Assembly (NCBI GenBank): GCA_963995505.1
Contig: OZ023180.1
Span: 8,653,263-8,717,262 of the forward strand
Source of the DNA: Hypericum androsaemum
Lineage: Eukaryota; Streptophyta; Magnoliopsida; Malpighiales; Hypericaceae
Direction: 5' to 3'
DNA: 64,000 bases
In this document: positions 22,799-35,133 of the stretch, piece by piece
Numbering within the stretch: the first letter of the stretch is position 1
Layout: each line of letters starts with the position of its first letter
The notes under the pieces: generated by a model
The model's database searches: none
What the model was told of the DNA's origin: nothing
Seen by the model: the letters and a program-made list of their open reading frames with translations, nothing else
Position numbers and translations under genes: made by a program

Positions 22799-23895
22799 TC
22801 TCTATGGATTTTGTGTTAGGCCTACCTAGGACTAAGCGTGGAAGAGATTCAATTTTTGTGGTAGTGGATAGGTTTTCTAAGATGGCACATTTCATTCCAT
22901 GTCATAAGACTGATGATGCTTCAAATATTGCTGATTTGTTCTTTAGAGAGGTTGTTAGGTTACATGGCATGCCTAGGACAATTATCTCTGATAGAGATGC
23001 TAAGTTCCTAAGTTACTTTTGGAAAACCTTGTGGTGCAAGTTAGGTACTAAGTTGTTGTTTTCTACTACTTGTCATCCTCAAACTGATGGTCAAACTGAA
23101 GTAGTAAATAGGACTTTGTCTACACTTTTGAGAGCACTCATTAAGCATAACATTAAGACTTGGGAAGAATGTTTGCCTCATGTTGAGTTTGCTTATAATC
23201 ATTCTGTCCATTCTGCTACTCAATTCTCACCATTTGAGCTTGTTTATGGATTTAATCCTTTGACTCCATTGGATTTATCACCTCTACCTTCGAGTGAGCA
23301 TGTTAACTTAGATGGAAAGAAGAAAGCTGAATTTGTCAAGCAGTTACATGAGAAAGCTAGAATGAACATCGAGAAGCGCACGGAGCACTATGCAAGGCAA
23401 GCAAACAAAGGAAGGCACAAGGTTGTCTTTGAGCCGGGCGATTGGGTTTGGCTACATATGAGGAAGGAGCGTTTTCCTGTCCAAAGACGTTCAAAGTTGC
23501 TACCACGGGGAGATGGTCCATTCCAAGTGCTAGAACGCATTAATGATAATGCCTACAAGCTAGACCTTCCGGGTGAGTATAGTGTAAGTGCTTCGTTTAA
23601 TGTGGCTGACTTGAGTCCGTTTGATGTAGGTGATGATTTGAGGACAAATCCTTTTCAAGAGGAGGGGACTGATGTGAGCAAGCCTACGGATGCACCAACT
23701 ATCAAGCTTGTAGACTCGAAGCAAGTTCAAGTTCCAATTGGGCCAATGACAAGAGCAAGAGCTAGGAAGTTGCAATCTGATTTCAATGGACTAATGCATG
23801 AAGTTTGGGCTCAAGCAAGTTCGTGGAGGACCAAGGACGTCCAAGAAACCCAAGGGAGGCCCATGCACGTTTTGGAGGCTGAATGGGAAGCTTGA
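22799..23895 (+). CDS. A2 gag-pol polyprotein, second part (integrase core to C-terminus)
   Basis: Begins [10 protein letters not shown] with the first catalytic Asp. Carries IISDRDAKF and [11 protein letters not shown] (second Asp and Glu), the GPF motif ([13 protein letters not shown]) and a beta-type tail (SKPTDAP, ending LEAEWEA) that lies in A2's 3' LTR. Scanning for ATG gives an upstream start at 22765 inside the A3 LTR, which is a coincidence of the insertion; the true reading frame comes from 12260-15947. No internal stop. Confidence 0.92.
23657..23669 (+). other. A2 polypurine tract
   Basis: AAGAGGAGGGGAC directly before the 3' LTR of A2. Confidence 0.85.
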
Positions 23896-24474
23896 CATGC
23901 ACGAAAGCTTCTAGATGCATGCGCACATGGAGAATCAAGAAGAATCAGCCTATTTAGGCCATGCATCTAATTGTTTTGGACGTGCAACTAGTAGCTATTC
24001 TATTAGATATTATTTGCTTATATTATTCCTTGTTTAGTTGCATAAGTTCGGCCAGAATCTCCTTAGAATAGGAAAGAGAGTTTTGGCCAGCCTTTGAATT
24101 CCTTTTAAGGAGTTAGCTTGTTTAGGAATATTTTGGTACTTTGGGAGCCTATATAAAGAGGACTCCTAGCAATAAAACGTACACACACAATTCGGAAATA
24201 CTTAGCATTGGCTAGTTGAGAGTTTGATACTCGTTTGTTCTTGCTTAGGCTGGTGAGTCGTCTTGGCTAGAATTTATCCTTCACTTATCAAGCGGATATT
24301 CCATCCCCGCTTGTGGCGTGATACGTCCTTAGGTCAAGGTTCAGAAGCCCTTGCAGCGGGTTGAGGTACAAATTCGTGCCTTAGTTCGTGTAAGTTCTTG
24401 TGAGTTGTGATCTGTTCCATTCTAAAGTAACAAACGGTCCGAGTTGTGAATCTTTTCCGCGGAGATTCATATCA
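23670..24474 (+). repeat. A2 3' LTR (805 bp)
   Basis: Beta U3 with type-2 U5, matching the A2 5' LTR and not A3's. Followed by AATAT and C1's RT coding sequence. Confidence 0.95.
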
Positions 24475-24479
24475 AATAT

Positions 24480-27000
24480 CGTCACCCTATTCCTCGTTTA
24501 GATGACATGTTAGATGAGCTGCATGGATCGAGCATGTTTTCTAAAATTTGACTTGAAGAGTGGTTATCATCAAATTAGAATGAAAGAAGGAGATGAGTGG
24601 AAGACAGCCTTTAAAACGAAATATGGATTATATGAATGGATGGTCATGCCATTCGGTTTGTCTAATGCTCCTAGCACATTTATGCGACTCATGAATCATG
24701 TTTTACGTCCATTTATTGGCAAATTTGTAGTCGTTTATTTTGATGATATACTTGTTTATAGCAAGAGCATGGAGGATCACATGGAACATTTGAAATCTAT
24801 TCTAAATGCACTAAGAAATGATCAATTGTTTGCTAACTTGAAGAAGTGCACCTTTTGCACAGATAAGCTTGTCTTCTTGGGTTTTGTTGTTAGTGCTAAA
24901 GGAATACAGGTCGATGAAGAAAAGATACGTGCAATTCGAGATTGGCCAAGTCCCACGAGCGTGGCTAAAGTCCGAAGTTTCCATGGACTAGCTAGTTTCT
25001 ACAGGAGATTTGTGAAAGATTTTAGTAGCTTAGCCGCACCACTTACTGAGGTGATCAAGAAGAACGTTGGATTTAGCTGGGGTGAAGCTCAAGAGAAGGC
25101 GTTTCAGCTCATCAAGGAGAAGTTGACAAATGCACCTTTATTATCATTACCTAACTTTTCTAAGGCGTTTGAGGTTGAGTGTGATGCTTCAGGTGTTGGA
25201 ATAGGCGCCGTGCTCATGCAAGAAGGACGACCAATTGCCTACTTTAGCGAAAAGCTAAGCGGAGCAGCCTTGAATTACCCAAGTTATGACAAAGAGTTGT
25301 ATGCATTGGTTCGGACATTGGAGACATGGCAACATTACTTATGGCCCAAGGAATTTGTGATTCATACTGACCATGAATCTTTGAAGCATTTAAAGGGTCA
25401 ACACAAGCTGAATAAAAGGCATGCACGTTGGGTTGAATTTATTGAGACGTTTCCTTATGTCATACGCTACAAGCAAGGTAAGGAAAACGTAGTAGCCGAT
25501 GCACTGTCACGAAGGTATGTTTTGATTTCAACTCTTGATGCAAAATTACTTGGCTTTGAACGCATTAAAGAGTTATACGCTGATGATACTGACTTTGGTG
25601 ATGTGTTTCGTGGAACTGAGAGGAGTGCGTCTGGTAAGTTCTTTCGGAATGAAGGGTATTTATTTCGTGAGAATAAGCTTTGTGTGCCTAATTGTTCCGT
25701 GCGAGAATTGTTGATACAAGAGGCACACGGAGGCGGATTGATGGGACATTTTGGAATAGCAAAGACTTTAGCAATTTTACAAGAGCACTTCCACTGGCCG
25801 CACATGAAGCGCGACGTTGAGAGAGTTTGTGGACGTTGCATCACTTGCAAGCAAGCTAAGTCTAAGGTTTTTCCCCACGGTTTGTACAGTCCCCTACCTA
25901 TACCTACTGAGCCTTGGATTGATATTTCTATGGACTTTGTGTTAGGACTTCCTAGGACTAAACGTGGTAGAGATTCAATTTTTGTCGTGGTGGATAGGTT
26001 TTCTAAGATGGCACATTTTATTCCATGTCATAAAACTGATGATGCCTCACATATTGCTGATTTGTTCTTTCGGGAAGTTGTAAGACTGCATGGCATGCCT
26101 AGAACAATCATTTCAGATAGAGATACTAAGTTCTTAAGCTACTTTTGGAAGACTTTGTGGTGTAATTTAGGTACCAAGTTATTATTTTCTACTACTTGTC
26201 ATCCACAAACTGATGGACAAACAGAAGTTGTGAATAGGACTTTGTCTACACTGTTAAGAGCGCTCATTAAGCATAATATTAAAGCTTGGGAAGATTGTTT
26301 GCCACATGTTGAGTTTGCTTATAATCGATCTATTCATTCTGCTACTCAATTCTCACCGTTTGAACTTGTGTATGGTTTTAGTCCTCTGACCCCACTAGAT
26401 TTATCACCTTTGCCTTCGAATGAGTATGTTAACTTAGATGGCAAGAAGAAGGCTGAATTTGTCAAGCAGCTACATGAGAAGGCGAGATTGAACATTGAGA
26501 AACGAACTGAGCACTACGCAAGACAAGCGAATAAAGGGCGACAAAAAGTTGTCTTTGAGCCTGGTGATTGAGTTTGGTTGCATATGAGGAAGGAACGGTT
26601 TCCCGCGCAACGGCGTTCAAAGTTACTACCTCATGGGGATGGTCCCTTCCAAGTTTTAGAGCGCATCAATGACAATGCTTATAAGCTTGACCTGCCGGGT
26701 GAGTATAATGTAAGTGCTTTTTTTATTGTTGCTGACTTAAGCCCGTTTGATGTAGGTGAAGATTTGCGGGCAAATCCTTTTCAAGAGGGGGGGAATGATG
26801 TGAACATGCCCACTATGGAGCTACAAGACCCACAACCAGTTCGAGTTCCACTTGGACCAATCACAAGAGCAAGAGCAAAGACGCTTCAAGCTGAGCTCAA
26901 CAGATTAATTCAAGGGATTTGGACTACAACCAGTTCATGTAAGCCCGTGGACGTCCATGCAAAGCCTATGCACGTGATTGGAGTTATTTTGGAAGCCTAA
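24480..27000 (+). pseudogene. C1 pol, RT to C-terminus, with frameshift and stop
   Basis: Continues C1 RT at [13 protein letters not shown]. An extra T in the TTT at 24547-24549 (AAAATTTGAC versus AAAATTGAC in C2) shifts the frame in the [11 protein letters not shown] motif. The frame is then open through YFDD (about 24738), RNase H and the integrase zinc and DDE motifs to 26568, where TGG (Trp of GDWVW) has become TGA (26569-26571). It reopens to the C-terminus ([25 protein letters not shown]) ending at 27000 inside the LTR. A methionine start at 24514 is spurious. Two lesions mean C1 cannot make a full polyprotein, consistent with its being the oldest layer of this block. Confidence 0.9.
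26782..26795 (+). other. C1 polypurine tract
   Basis: CAAGAGGGGGGGAA before TGATGTGAACATG. The G-run is longer than in family A. Confidence 0.75.
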
Positions 27001-27285
27001 AGGAGTAGAACCAAGATTCCTACTTTTTAGGAATAAGAGTTATCCAAACTTTTTATAACTTTTTAGGAATAAGAGTTATCCAATAGTGGATAATGTTGGA
27101 TAATGATTGTGTTTTTCAATTCTTAGGATAAACATTCGTTTTTAGAACTAGTTTAAGTAGTATGATAAGTTTGGAGATCTTCAGAACTTATCTTGTTGAC
27201 TTTGGAGTCTATCCAGGTCAGTTTTAACCTCTATATAAGGAGGGCCACGAATTCAATAAAGGCATCACTTTTTGGCATAAGAAAA
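26796..27285 (+). repeat. C1 3' LTR, left piece
   Basis: Begins TGATGTGAACATGCC. Contains the coding tail to 27000, TATATAA (27232-27238) and AATAAA (27255-27260). Against C2 it shows a local duplication of TTTTTAGGAATAAGAG and a deletion just after the stop codon. It is cut at GAAAA by the B dimer and resumes at 39258. Confidence 0.9.
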
Positions 27286-28076
27286 TGATATGAATATGGG
27301 AAGCACTCATATGATGATTTCAAGTGCCAATCTGACCAAGTGAGAGAGCACGCACAAAGTACTTCAAGTCACAACTTTGCGGGCTGATTTTCAAGCATAC
27401 TTTGGAGAGTTGGGCTCAAGCACATTTACTAAAGTCCATGGACCAAGAGCCACGAAATTCAGCTGAGTTTATGACCTTAATACAAGTTCTAGAAGGTCCT
27501 TTCAATAGCAAAGATCTTGAAGATTCATTCTCTCTGATTTGGGCATTCAATTTAGGAAGTTTATTTCAGCCATTAGTTTTGATTAGGAAGTTATATTCCA
27601 ACAACTCTTGGTTTATTTAGCTTGTTTGTCACGTTTTTAGCCTTCCTAAAAGGCTGAGATTTGTTTCCTTTTTAGTTTCCCTTTCCAGCCAGATTTTTAG
27701 GAGTTTTTTGATTTGGAATCTCTTTGTAATATTGAGCCTATTTATAGAGGCTTATGCAATGAGAAAAGGAGACCATTATTGATTGAAAAACGTGGGCTTT
27801 GCTCTCTTGGTTCTTCGGAACTGTTCGAACACAACGGAGGGATTCCGTCGAGTTCACTATCGACTTATCAAGCGGATCTTCATCACCGTTTGTGGCGTCT
27901 TCGACATATCAAGGTTCTTTGTTTCAACTCAAGCAGCGGGTCGCGGTCTTAATACCAAGGTTCTTGTTTGGTTGTGTGCATCGGGTCGAGATCTCCATCA
28001 CGAACTGATCTAGAACGATCTGGGATTTCACGCTTTGTGGCCGGGTCTCGTCGCATCGTTGGCGGGGTTCGTATCA
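27286..28076 (+). repeat. B LTR, first copy (791 bp)
   Basis: TGATATGAATATGGG...GGGGTTCGTATCA. TATTTATA at 27739-27746. Clearly related to the E LTR across a shared stretch (for example CAGCTGAGTTTATGACC and TACAAGTTCTAGAAGG). Small ORFs of 69-79 codons recur in every B LTR and are not taken as genes. Confidence 0.93.
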
Positions 28077-28079
28077 TTT

Positions 28080-28882
28080 TGATATGAATCTCCGCGGAAA
28101 AGATTCACAACTCGGACCGTTTGTTACTTTAGAATGGATCAGATCACAACTCACAAGAACTCACTCGAACTAAGGCACGAAATTGAACCTTAACCCGCAA
28201 CAAGAACTTCTGAACCTTGACCTAAGGTCGAATCACGCCACAAGCGAGGATGGATGGTCCGCTTGATAAGTGAAAGATAAATTCCAGCCAAGACGACTCA
28301 CCAGCCTAAGCAAGAACAAACGAGTATCAAACTCTCAACTAGCCAATGCTAAGTATTTCCGAATTGTCTGTCCGTTTTATTGCTAGGAGTCCTCTTTATA
28401 TAGGCTCCCAAAGTACCAAAATATTCCTAAACAAGCTAACTCCTTAAAAAGGAGTTCAAAGGCTGGCCAAAACTCTCTTTCCTATTCTAAGGAGATTCTG
28501 GCCGAATTATTCAACTAAAATAGGAAATAATCTAAACAAATAATATCTAATAGAATAACAATTAATTGCACGTCCTAACAAGAAGATGCATGGCCTAAAT
28601 AGGTTGATTCTTGCTGATTCTCCATGTGCGCATGCATCCAGAAGTTGGTGTGCATATTAAGCTTCCAAAATAGCCTCTATCACGTGCATGGGCTTTGCAT
28701 GTGCCTCATGCACGTCCTTGCACTTGTACGCACCAACTTGAGCCCAAACTTCTTGCATTAGTCCATTGAAATCAGATTGCAACTTCCTAGCTCGTGCTCT
28801 TGTCATTGGCCCAATTGGAACTTGAACTTGCTGCGAGTCTACAAGCTTGATAGTAGGTGCGTCCTTAGGCTTGCTCACATCA
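28080..28882 (-). repeat. A4 3' LTR (803 bp)
   Basis: Reverse of TGATGTGAGC...CATATCA. Two bases shorter than other family-A LTRs, from a small change near the poly(A) region (reads TGTCTGTCCG in + sense). Confidence 0.94.
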
Positions 28883-31800
28883 GTCCCCTCCTCTTGAAAA
28901 GGATTTGTCCTCAAATCATCACCTACATCAAACGGACTCAAGTCAGCCACGTTAAACGAAGCACTTACATTATACTCACCCGGAAGGTCTAGCTTGTAGG
29001 CATTATCATTGATGCGTTCGATCACTTGGAATGGACCATCTCCCCGTGGTAGCAACTTTGAACGTCTTTGTACAGGAAAACGCTCCTTCCTCATATGTAG
29101 CCAAACCCAATCTCCCGGCTCAAAGACAACCTTGTGCCTTCCTTTGTTTGCTTGCCTTGCATAGTGCTCCGTGCGCTTCTCGATGTTCATTCTTGCTTTC
29201 TCATGTAACTGCTTGACAAATTCAGCTTTCTTCTTGCCATCTAAGTTAACTTGCTCACTCGAAGGTAGAGGTGATAAATCCAATGGAGTCAAAGGATTAA
29301 ATCCATAAACAAGCTCAAATGGTGAGAATTGAGTAGCAGAATGGACAGAACGATTATAAGCAAACTCAACATGAGGCAAACATTCTTCCCAAGTCTTAAT
29401 GTTATGCTTAATGAGTGCTCTCAAAAGTGTAGACAAAGTCCTATTCACTACTTCCAGTTTGACCATCAGTTTGAGGATGACAAGTAGTAGAAAACAACAA
29501 CTTAGTACCTAACTTGCACCACAAGGTCTTCCAAAAGTAACTTAGGAACTTAGCATCTCTATCAGAGATAATTGTCCTAGGCATGCCATGCAACCTAACA
29601 ACCTCTCTAAAGAACAAATCAGCAATGTTTGAAGCATCATCAGTCTTATGACATGGAATGAAATGTGCCATCTTAGAAAACCTATCCACTACCACAAAAA
29701 TTGAATCTCTTCCACGCTTAGTCCTAGGTAGGCCTAACACAAAATCCATAGAGATATCAATCCAGGGCTCACTAGGTATAGGTAGTGGGGTGTACAAACC
29801 ATGGGGTTTTACCTTTGACTTGGCTTGCTTGCAAGTGATGCAACGACCACAAACTCTCTCAACGTCTCTCTTCATGTGTGGCCAAAAGAAATGATCTTGT
29901 AGCATTGCCAAGGTCTTTGCAATTCCAAAATGCCCCATTAAGCCACCTCCATGTGCCTCCTGAATTAGTAATTCTCGCATCGAACAATTAGGCACACAAA
30001 GTTTGTTTTCACGAAATAGGTAACCTTCATTACGAAAGAACTTACCAAATGCACTTCTTTCAGTTGATCTAAACAACTCGCCAAAATCAACATCATCAAC
30101 ATACATCTCCTTAATGTGTTCAAAGCCAAGTAGTTTAGCATCAAGAGTTGAGATCAAGGCGTACCTTCGTGATAGTGCATCAGCCACTACATTTTCCTTA
30201 CCTTGCTTGTAGCGAATGACATAAGGAAATGTCTCAATGAATTCCACCCATCGTGCATGCCTCTTGTTCAGCTTGTGTTGCCCCTTTAAGTGCTTGAGTG
30301 ACTCATGATCAGTGTGAATCACGAACTCCTTGGGCCACAAATAATGCTGCCATGTCTCCAATGCTCGAACTAGTGCGTACAACTCCTTGTCATAGGTCGG
30401 GTAATTCAAGGTTGCACCACTTAGTTTCTCACTAAAGTATGCAATAGGTCTTCCTTCTTGCATAAGGACAGCTCCAATTCCTACACCAGAAGCATCACAC
30501 TCTATTTCAAAAGTCTTAGAGAAATTAGGTAAAGCTAACAAGGGTGCATTAGTCAACTTCCCTTTCAGTAGTTGGAAAGCCTTCTCTTGAGCTTCTCCCC
30601 AAGTAAAGCCCACGTTCTTCTTGATGACTTCAGTTATGGGTGCGGCTATGCTACTAAAGTCCTTCACAAATCTCCTATAAAAACTAGCTAGTCCATGAAA
30701 GCTCCTAACATTAGCAACACTTGTAGGGCTTGGCCATTCACGGATAGCTCGGATCTTTTCTTCATCAACCTGTATTCCGTTAGCTCCAACAACAAAACCC
30801 AAGAATACAAGCTTATCCGTACAAAAGGTGCACTTCTTCAAGTTAGCAAACAATTGTTCTTCTCTAAGTGCATCTAAGACAGATTTCAAATGTTCTAGAT
30901 GATCCCCCACGTTCTTGCTATAGATGAGTATATCATCAAAGTAAACAACTACAAATTTACCAATGAATGGACGTAGAACATGATTCATGAGTCGCATAAA
31001 CGTGCTAGGTGCGTTGGACAAACCAAATGGCATGACCATCCACTCATACAACCCATACTTAGTTTTAAAAGCAGTCTTCCACTCATCTCCTTCTTTCATC
31101 CTAATTTGATGATAACCACTCTTCAAATCAATCTTAGAAAATATGCAAGAACCATGCAACTCATCTAACATGTCATCTAAACGAGGGATAGGGTGACGAT
31201 ATTTTACCGTTATGTTGTTGACTGCTCGGCAATCAACACACATTCTCCATGTTTTATCCTTCTTGGGCACAAGTAGGACTGGAACAGCACATGGACTCAT
31301 GCTCTCTCTTACGTACCCTTTCTCCAACAGCTCGTTGACTTGCTTCTCAAGCTCCTTTGTCTCTTCAGGATTGCTTCTATATGCGGGACGGTTAGGTATG
31401 GTAGCTCCCGGGACAAAGTCTATTTGATGTTCAATCCCACGAATAGGTGGCAAACCAGGTGGTAGCTCGTCGGGAAAGACATCCTTGTAATCCTGCAAAA
31501 GAGACACAACCGTACTAGGTACATGTGGTTCAAGCTCGTTAGTGTTTAAAAGTGCCTCCCTATACCGAAGTAAGATCATAGGCTTCTTTGTAAAGCACGC
31601 TTGCTTAATATCACTTGTTCCCACATAGTAACTCTTTTTCCAACTCTCATTTTTTCTCTCTTTGGCCGTTTTAATTTCTGTTTTTCCGGCTTCTTTTGTT
31701 TTCTCAATCTTTTCCTCTCCATTGGCCGTTTTTCTTATCTTTTTTTCGGCTTCTTCTCTCCTCTCATTCTTTTTCTTCTTGTCACGCTCTCTTTGCTCAT

Positions 31801-33445
31801 CACTTTCTTTTTGCAACTGACGTTGATCTTCACAAACTTGTGATGGTGACAAGGGTGCCAAGGTGATTACTCTCTTCTTAAGTATAAATGAATACTTGTT
31901 GGTGTAGCCATCATGATGCACTTTCCTATCAAACTGCCACGGCCTTCCTAACAATAGGTGACCAGCTTGCATTGGTACAACATCACACAACACTTCATCC
32001 TCATAGTTGCCAATGCGGAATGCTACCAATACTTGCTTCATCACTCGTACTTCTCCACTATCATTCAGCCATTGTAGTTTGTAAGGCTTAGGGTGTTTTC
32101 CCGTGAGTAACCCTAACTTCTCCACCATAGTAGTGCTTGCAACATTAGCACAACTTCCTCCATCTATGATGACACTACACACCTTGTCTTTGACATAGCA
32201 CCTTGTGTGAAAAATATTTTCTCTTTGAGCCACATCATTTTCTTCTTTTACTTGCACATTCAATGCTCTTCTAGACACAAGAGTAAGCCTCTCAGCAGCT
32301 TGGTACTCTTCCTCGGATACGTCCTCCAAAGAAGGCATGCTTTCATGCTCCGAATCCTCTTCTTCAGTTTCAATCTCTCCACTCTCCTTGATCACCATTG
32401 CTTGCTTGTTAGGGCATTGACTTGAGATGTGCCCTCTTCCTTGACACTTAAAGCACTTGATGTCACGGTTCCTAGCTGGAGTGACTTCCACTTTCCTTTG
32501 AGAATTAGCTTGAGAACTCTCGGATTTATGCTCTACTTTGGCTGCTTGTGGCTTGTCAAACTTCTTTTGGTAGTTTGGCTTCCAAGTAGAATTCGATGTA
32601 GCTTTTGTTCTCCCCTCTCCTTTCTTGAGTTGCTTCTCAATTTTCGTTGCCATATGCACCATGTCCTCCAACTCCACATAGTGTTGCAACTCAACTTTGT
32701 CTTGAATTTCAGGATTGAGTCCATTCAAGAACCTTGCCATTGTAACTTCTCTATCTTCATCTATATCAGCTCTTATCATGGCCATCTCCATCTGTTTGAA
32801 ATACTCCTCCACACTCAAACTTCCTTGCCTCATTCCTTGTAACTTCTTATACAGCTCTCTATAGTAATGACTTGGAACAAATCTCTTCCTCATCACCACT
32901 TTCATGTCTTCCCAAGTAGCTATAGGGCGTTCTCTATTTCTCCTCCTGCTAGTCACAAGTTGATCCCACCAAGTTATAGCATAATCAGTGAATTCGGTGA
33001 TGGCAAGTTTTACCTTCTTTTCTTCGGAGCTATTGTGGCAATCAAACACGAACTCAATCTTCTTCTCCCACTCTAAGTACGCCTCCGGGTCAGAACGACC
33101 AGCAAAGGAAGGTATCTTCAGTTTGATACTCCCTATGTTGTCGTCTCTCTTTGGCCTCGCCTCCCTAGGTGGACGGCTTGTTCTTGCTCTCCTAAGACTC
33201 CTTGTAGAGCCTACGCCTTCTTCCGACTCAGAATCAGCTCCGCTTGACTCTCCAATAGGTACTCCTCTCCTACGCCTTTGGAGTTCGCCTCGCGTTGGGG
33301 GGTTGTCACGAGAATTCTCCACGGCATCCACGCGTAGTTGCAAAGGCTCCATCTGAGCTTGCACCATCTGCTCGAGCTTCCCGGCCAATGCATCCACTAA
33401 TAACTTAAGGTCTATGTTTCCCATGGTTTGACCTTCATGTGACAT
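28657..33445 (-). pseudogene. A4 gag-pol polyprotein with one frameshift in integrase
   Basis: From the ATG at 33445 the frame runs through gag, CCHC, protease, RT (NVGD variant), RNase H and the integrase zinc domain to QTDGQT. There one extra base (a C in + sense within ACTTCCAG, about 29453-29454) shifts it, and the frame ends at 29441. The remaining C-terminus is open in the next frame to 28657. The lesion falls at the catalytic Glu codon (E1331 in A1), so integrase is lost while gag, protease, RT and RNase H remain readable. Gag markers ([15 protein letters not shown]) match A1. One private RT change, CIFSK for CMFSK. Confidence 0.93.
28883..28895 (-). other. A4 polypurine tract
   Basis: Minus-strand AAGAGGAGGGGAC next to the A4 3' LTR. 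Confidence 0.85.
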
Positions 33446-34079
33446 GTTTGCTGCAAGAAAAATTGGTTAGTAATAAAAAAAATATGGCCTCACAAGCTCA
33501 CTCCCTTACGTGTATACTCTCAATGTAAGGTGCACTCAAGTTCACTCGTGTTTGCACTCAAATATTTGGCTTTTCTCTCTAAGGTACTCGCACACTCTTG
33601 CCTTTTTCCTCTCGTGATACTTGTATGTTCTTACTAAGGCTAGAACGGCCTTGCTTGAGCTTCACGCTTTAACAACCAGAATGTTAAAGTTCTTCTTTGG
33701 TCTTTCTTTTAGTCTTGCTCGCTTCCTTTTTGATTTTGTTTCCTCTTTAAGCTTGCTTGCGGCCTTGCTTCCTCTTTAGACTTGCTTGCGATCTTGCTTC
33801 CTCTTTAGACTTGCTTGCGGCCTTTGCTTCCTCTTTAGGCTTCACGCACTTTTTCTTTTCTTTCCTTTTTCGTTTCTTTTCTTTTCTTTTCTTTTCTTTT
33901 TTTCTTTCTTTTATTTTCTTTTCTTGCTTCACTCGTTTGTTTTCCTCTCTTTTCAAACAGCGAAGAGAGAAAAAAAACGAACCAATAAGAACAAAAATAA
34001 CGAGCAACTAAACGAACCAACAAGAACAAAAATAACAAGGATAGTGAACTAAAGTAACAAGCTAAGCTCTGATACCAAC
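33446..34079 (-). other. A4 leader and primer-binding site
   Basis: PBS GCTCTGATACCA (+ sense) at 34066-34077. The leader is the most diverged of the A copies: about four AAAGAGGAAGCAA-type units (33720-33845) with GCAAGGCCGCAAGCAAG spacers, then the purine tract (33845-33930). The acceptor-like end before the ATG is kept (GCAG, read on the minus strand). Confidence 0.83.
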
Positions 34080-34882
34080 TGATATGAATCTCCGCGGAAA
34101 AGATTCACAACTCGGACCGTTTGTTACTTTAGAATGGATCAGATCACAACTCACAAGAACTCACTCGAACTAAGGCACGAAATTGAACCTTAACCCGCAA
34201 CAAGAACTTCTGAACCTTGACCTAAGGTCGAATCACGCCACAAGCGAGGATGGATGGTCCGCTTGATAAGTGAAAGATAAATTCCAGCCAAGACGACTCA
34301 CCAGCCTAAGCAAGAACAAACGAGTATCAAACTCTCAACTAGCCAATGCTAAGTATTTCCGAATTGTGTGTCCGTTTTATTGCTAGGAGTCCTCTTTATA
34401 TAGGCTCCCAAAGTACCAAAATATTCCTAAACAAGCTAACTCCTTAAAAAGGAGTTCAAAGGCTGGCCAAAACTCTCTTTCCTATTCTAAGGAGATTCTG
34501 GCCGAATTATTCAACTAAAATAGGAAATAATCTAAACAAATAATATCTAATAGAATAACAATTAATTGCACGTCCTAACAAGAAGATGCATGGCCTAAAT
34601 AGGTTGATTCTTGCTGATTCTCCATGTGCGCATGCATCCAGAAGTTGGTGTGCATATTAAGCTTCCAAAATAGCCTCTATCACGTGCATGGGCTTTGCAT
34701 GTGCCTCATGCACGTCCTTGCACTTGTACGCACCAACTTGAGCCCAAACTTCTTGCATTAGTCCATTGAAATCAGATTGCAACTTCCTAGCTCGTGCTCT
34801 TGTCATTGGCCCAATTGGAACTTGAACTTGCTGCGAGTCTACAAGCTTGATAGTAGGTGCGTCCTTAGGCTTGCTCACATCA
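34080..34882 (-). repeat. A4 5' LTR (803 bp)
   Basis: Same boundaries and type as the 3' copy. Its embedded coding tail is at 34657-34878. Confidence 0.94.
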
Positions 34883-34887
34883 CATTT

Positions 34888-35133
34888 GGTATCAGAGCTT
34901 AGACTTCTATTTCAGTTCTATCTATCCTTTAAATTTCGTTTTTATCATTAGTTTTCAGTTAGTTGTTCTTATTGTATTCTGAGTTGGAGAAAGAAAAAAA
35001 AAATCAAAAAAAGAGAGAAAAATCCGGAAAAAGAAAAGAAAGAAAAGAAGGCAGCCTACAAAGGAAGAAAAGAGGCTGAAAAAAAAAAAAGTTTGCAAAA
35101 AAGTGGAAAGAAAAAAAAGGAGAATCTGCAAGA
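34888..35133 (+). other. B leader (left arm)
   Basis: Remainder of the PBS (GGTATCAGAGC, 34888-34898), then T-rich sequence and a purine tract of AGAAAAAAG type (34985-35120) leading directly to the ATG. Unlike A and E there is no branch-point/pyrimidine/AG signal before the start. Confidence 0.8.

Larger units (their letters stand above)
10828..24474 (+). mobile_element. A2: family-A element inserted in C1 RT, itself split by A3
   Basis: 5' LTR 10828-11632 and 3' LTR 23670-24474 (805 bp each, no difference noticed by eye), flanked by AATAT on both sides. The internal region is interrupted at 15947/15948 by A3. A2 carries the beta U3 (SKPTD tail) and type-2 U5, so it belongs to a different LTR subtype from A3, which landed in it. 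Confidence 0.95.
28080..34882 (-). mobile_element. A4: complete family-A element inserted at the B primer-binding site
   Basis: Minus-strand element with 803-bp LTRs, flanked by CATTT (28075-28079 and 34883-34887). The site is three bases past the B 5' LTR, so the B PBS (TTTGGTATCAGAGC) is split between 28077-28079 and 34888 onward. The LTR pair differs at one site seen by eye (28368 C versus 34368 G). U3 alpha, U5 type 1, as in A1. Confidence 0.95.

Noticed and set aside
27402..28013. Repeated 69-79-codon ORFs in B, E and F LTRs
   Set aside because: Several overlapping frames in U3/R/U5 with no shared protein pattern. They repeat only because the LTR repeats.
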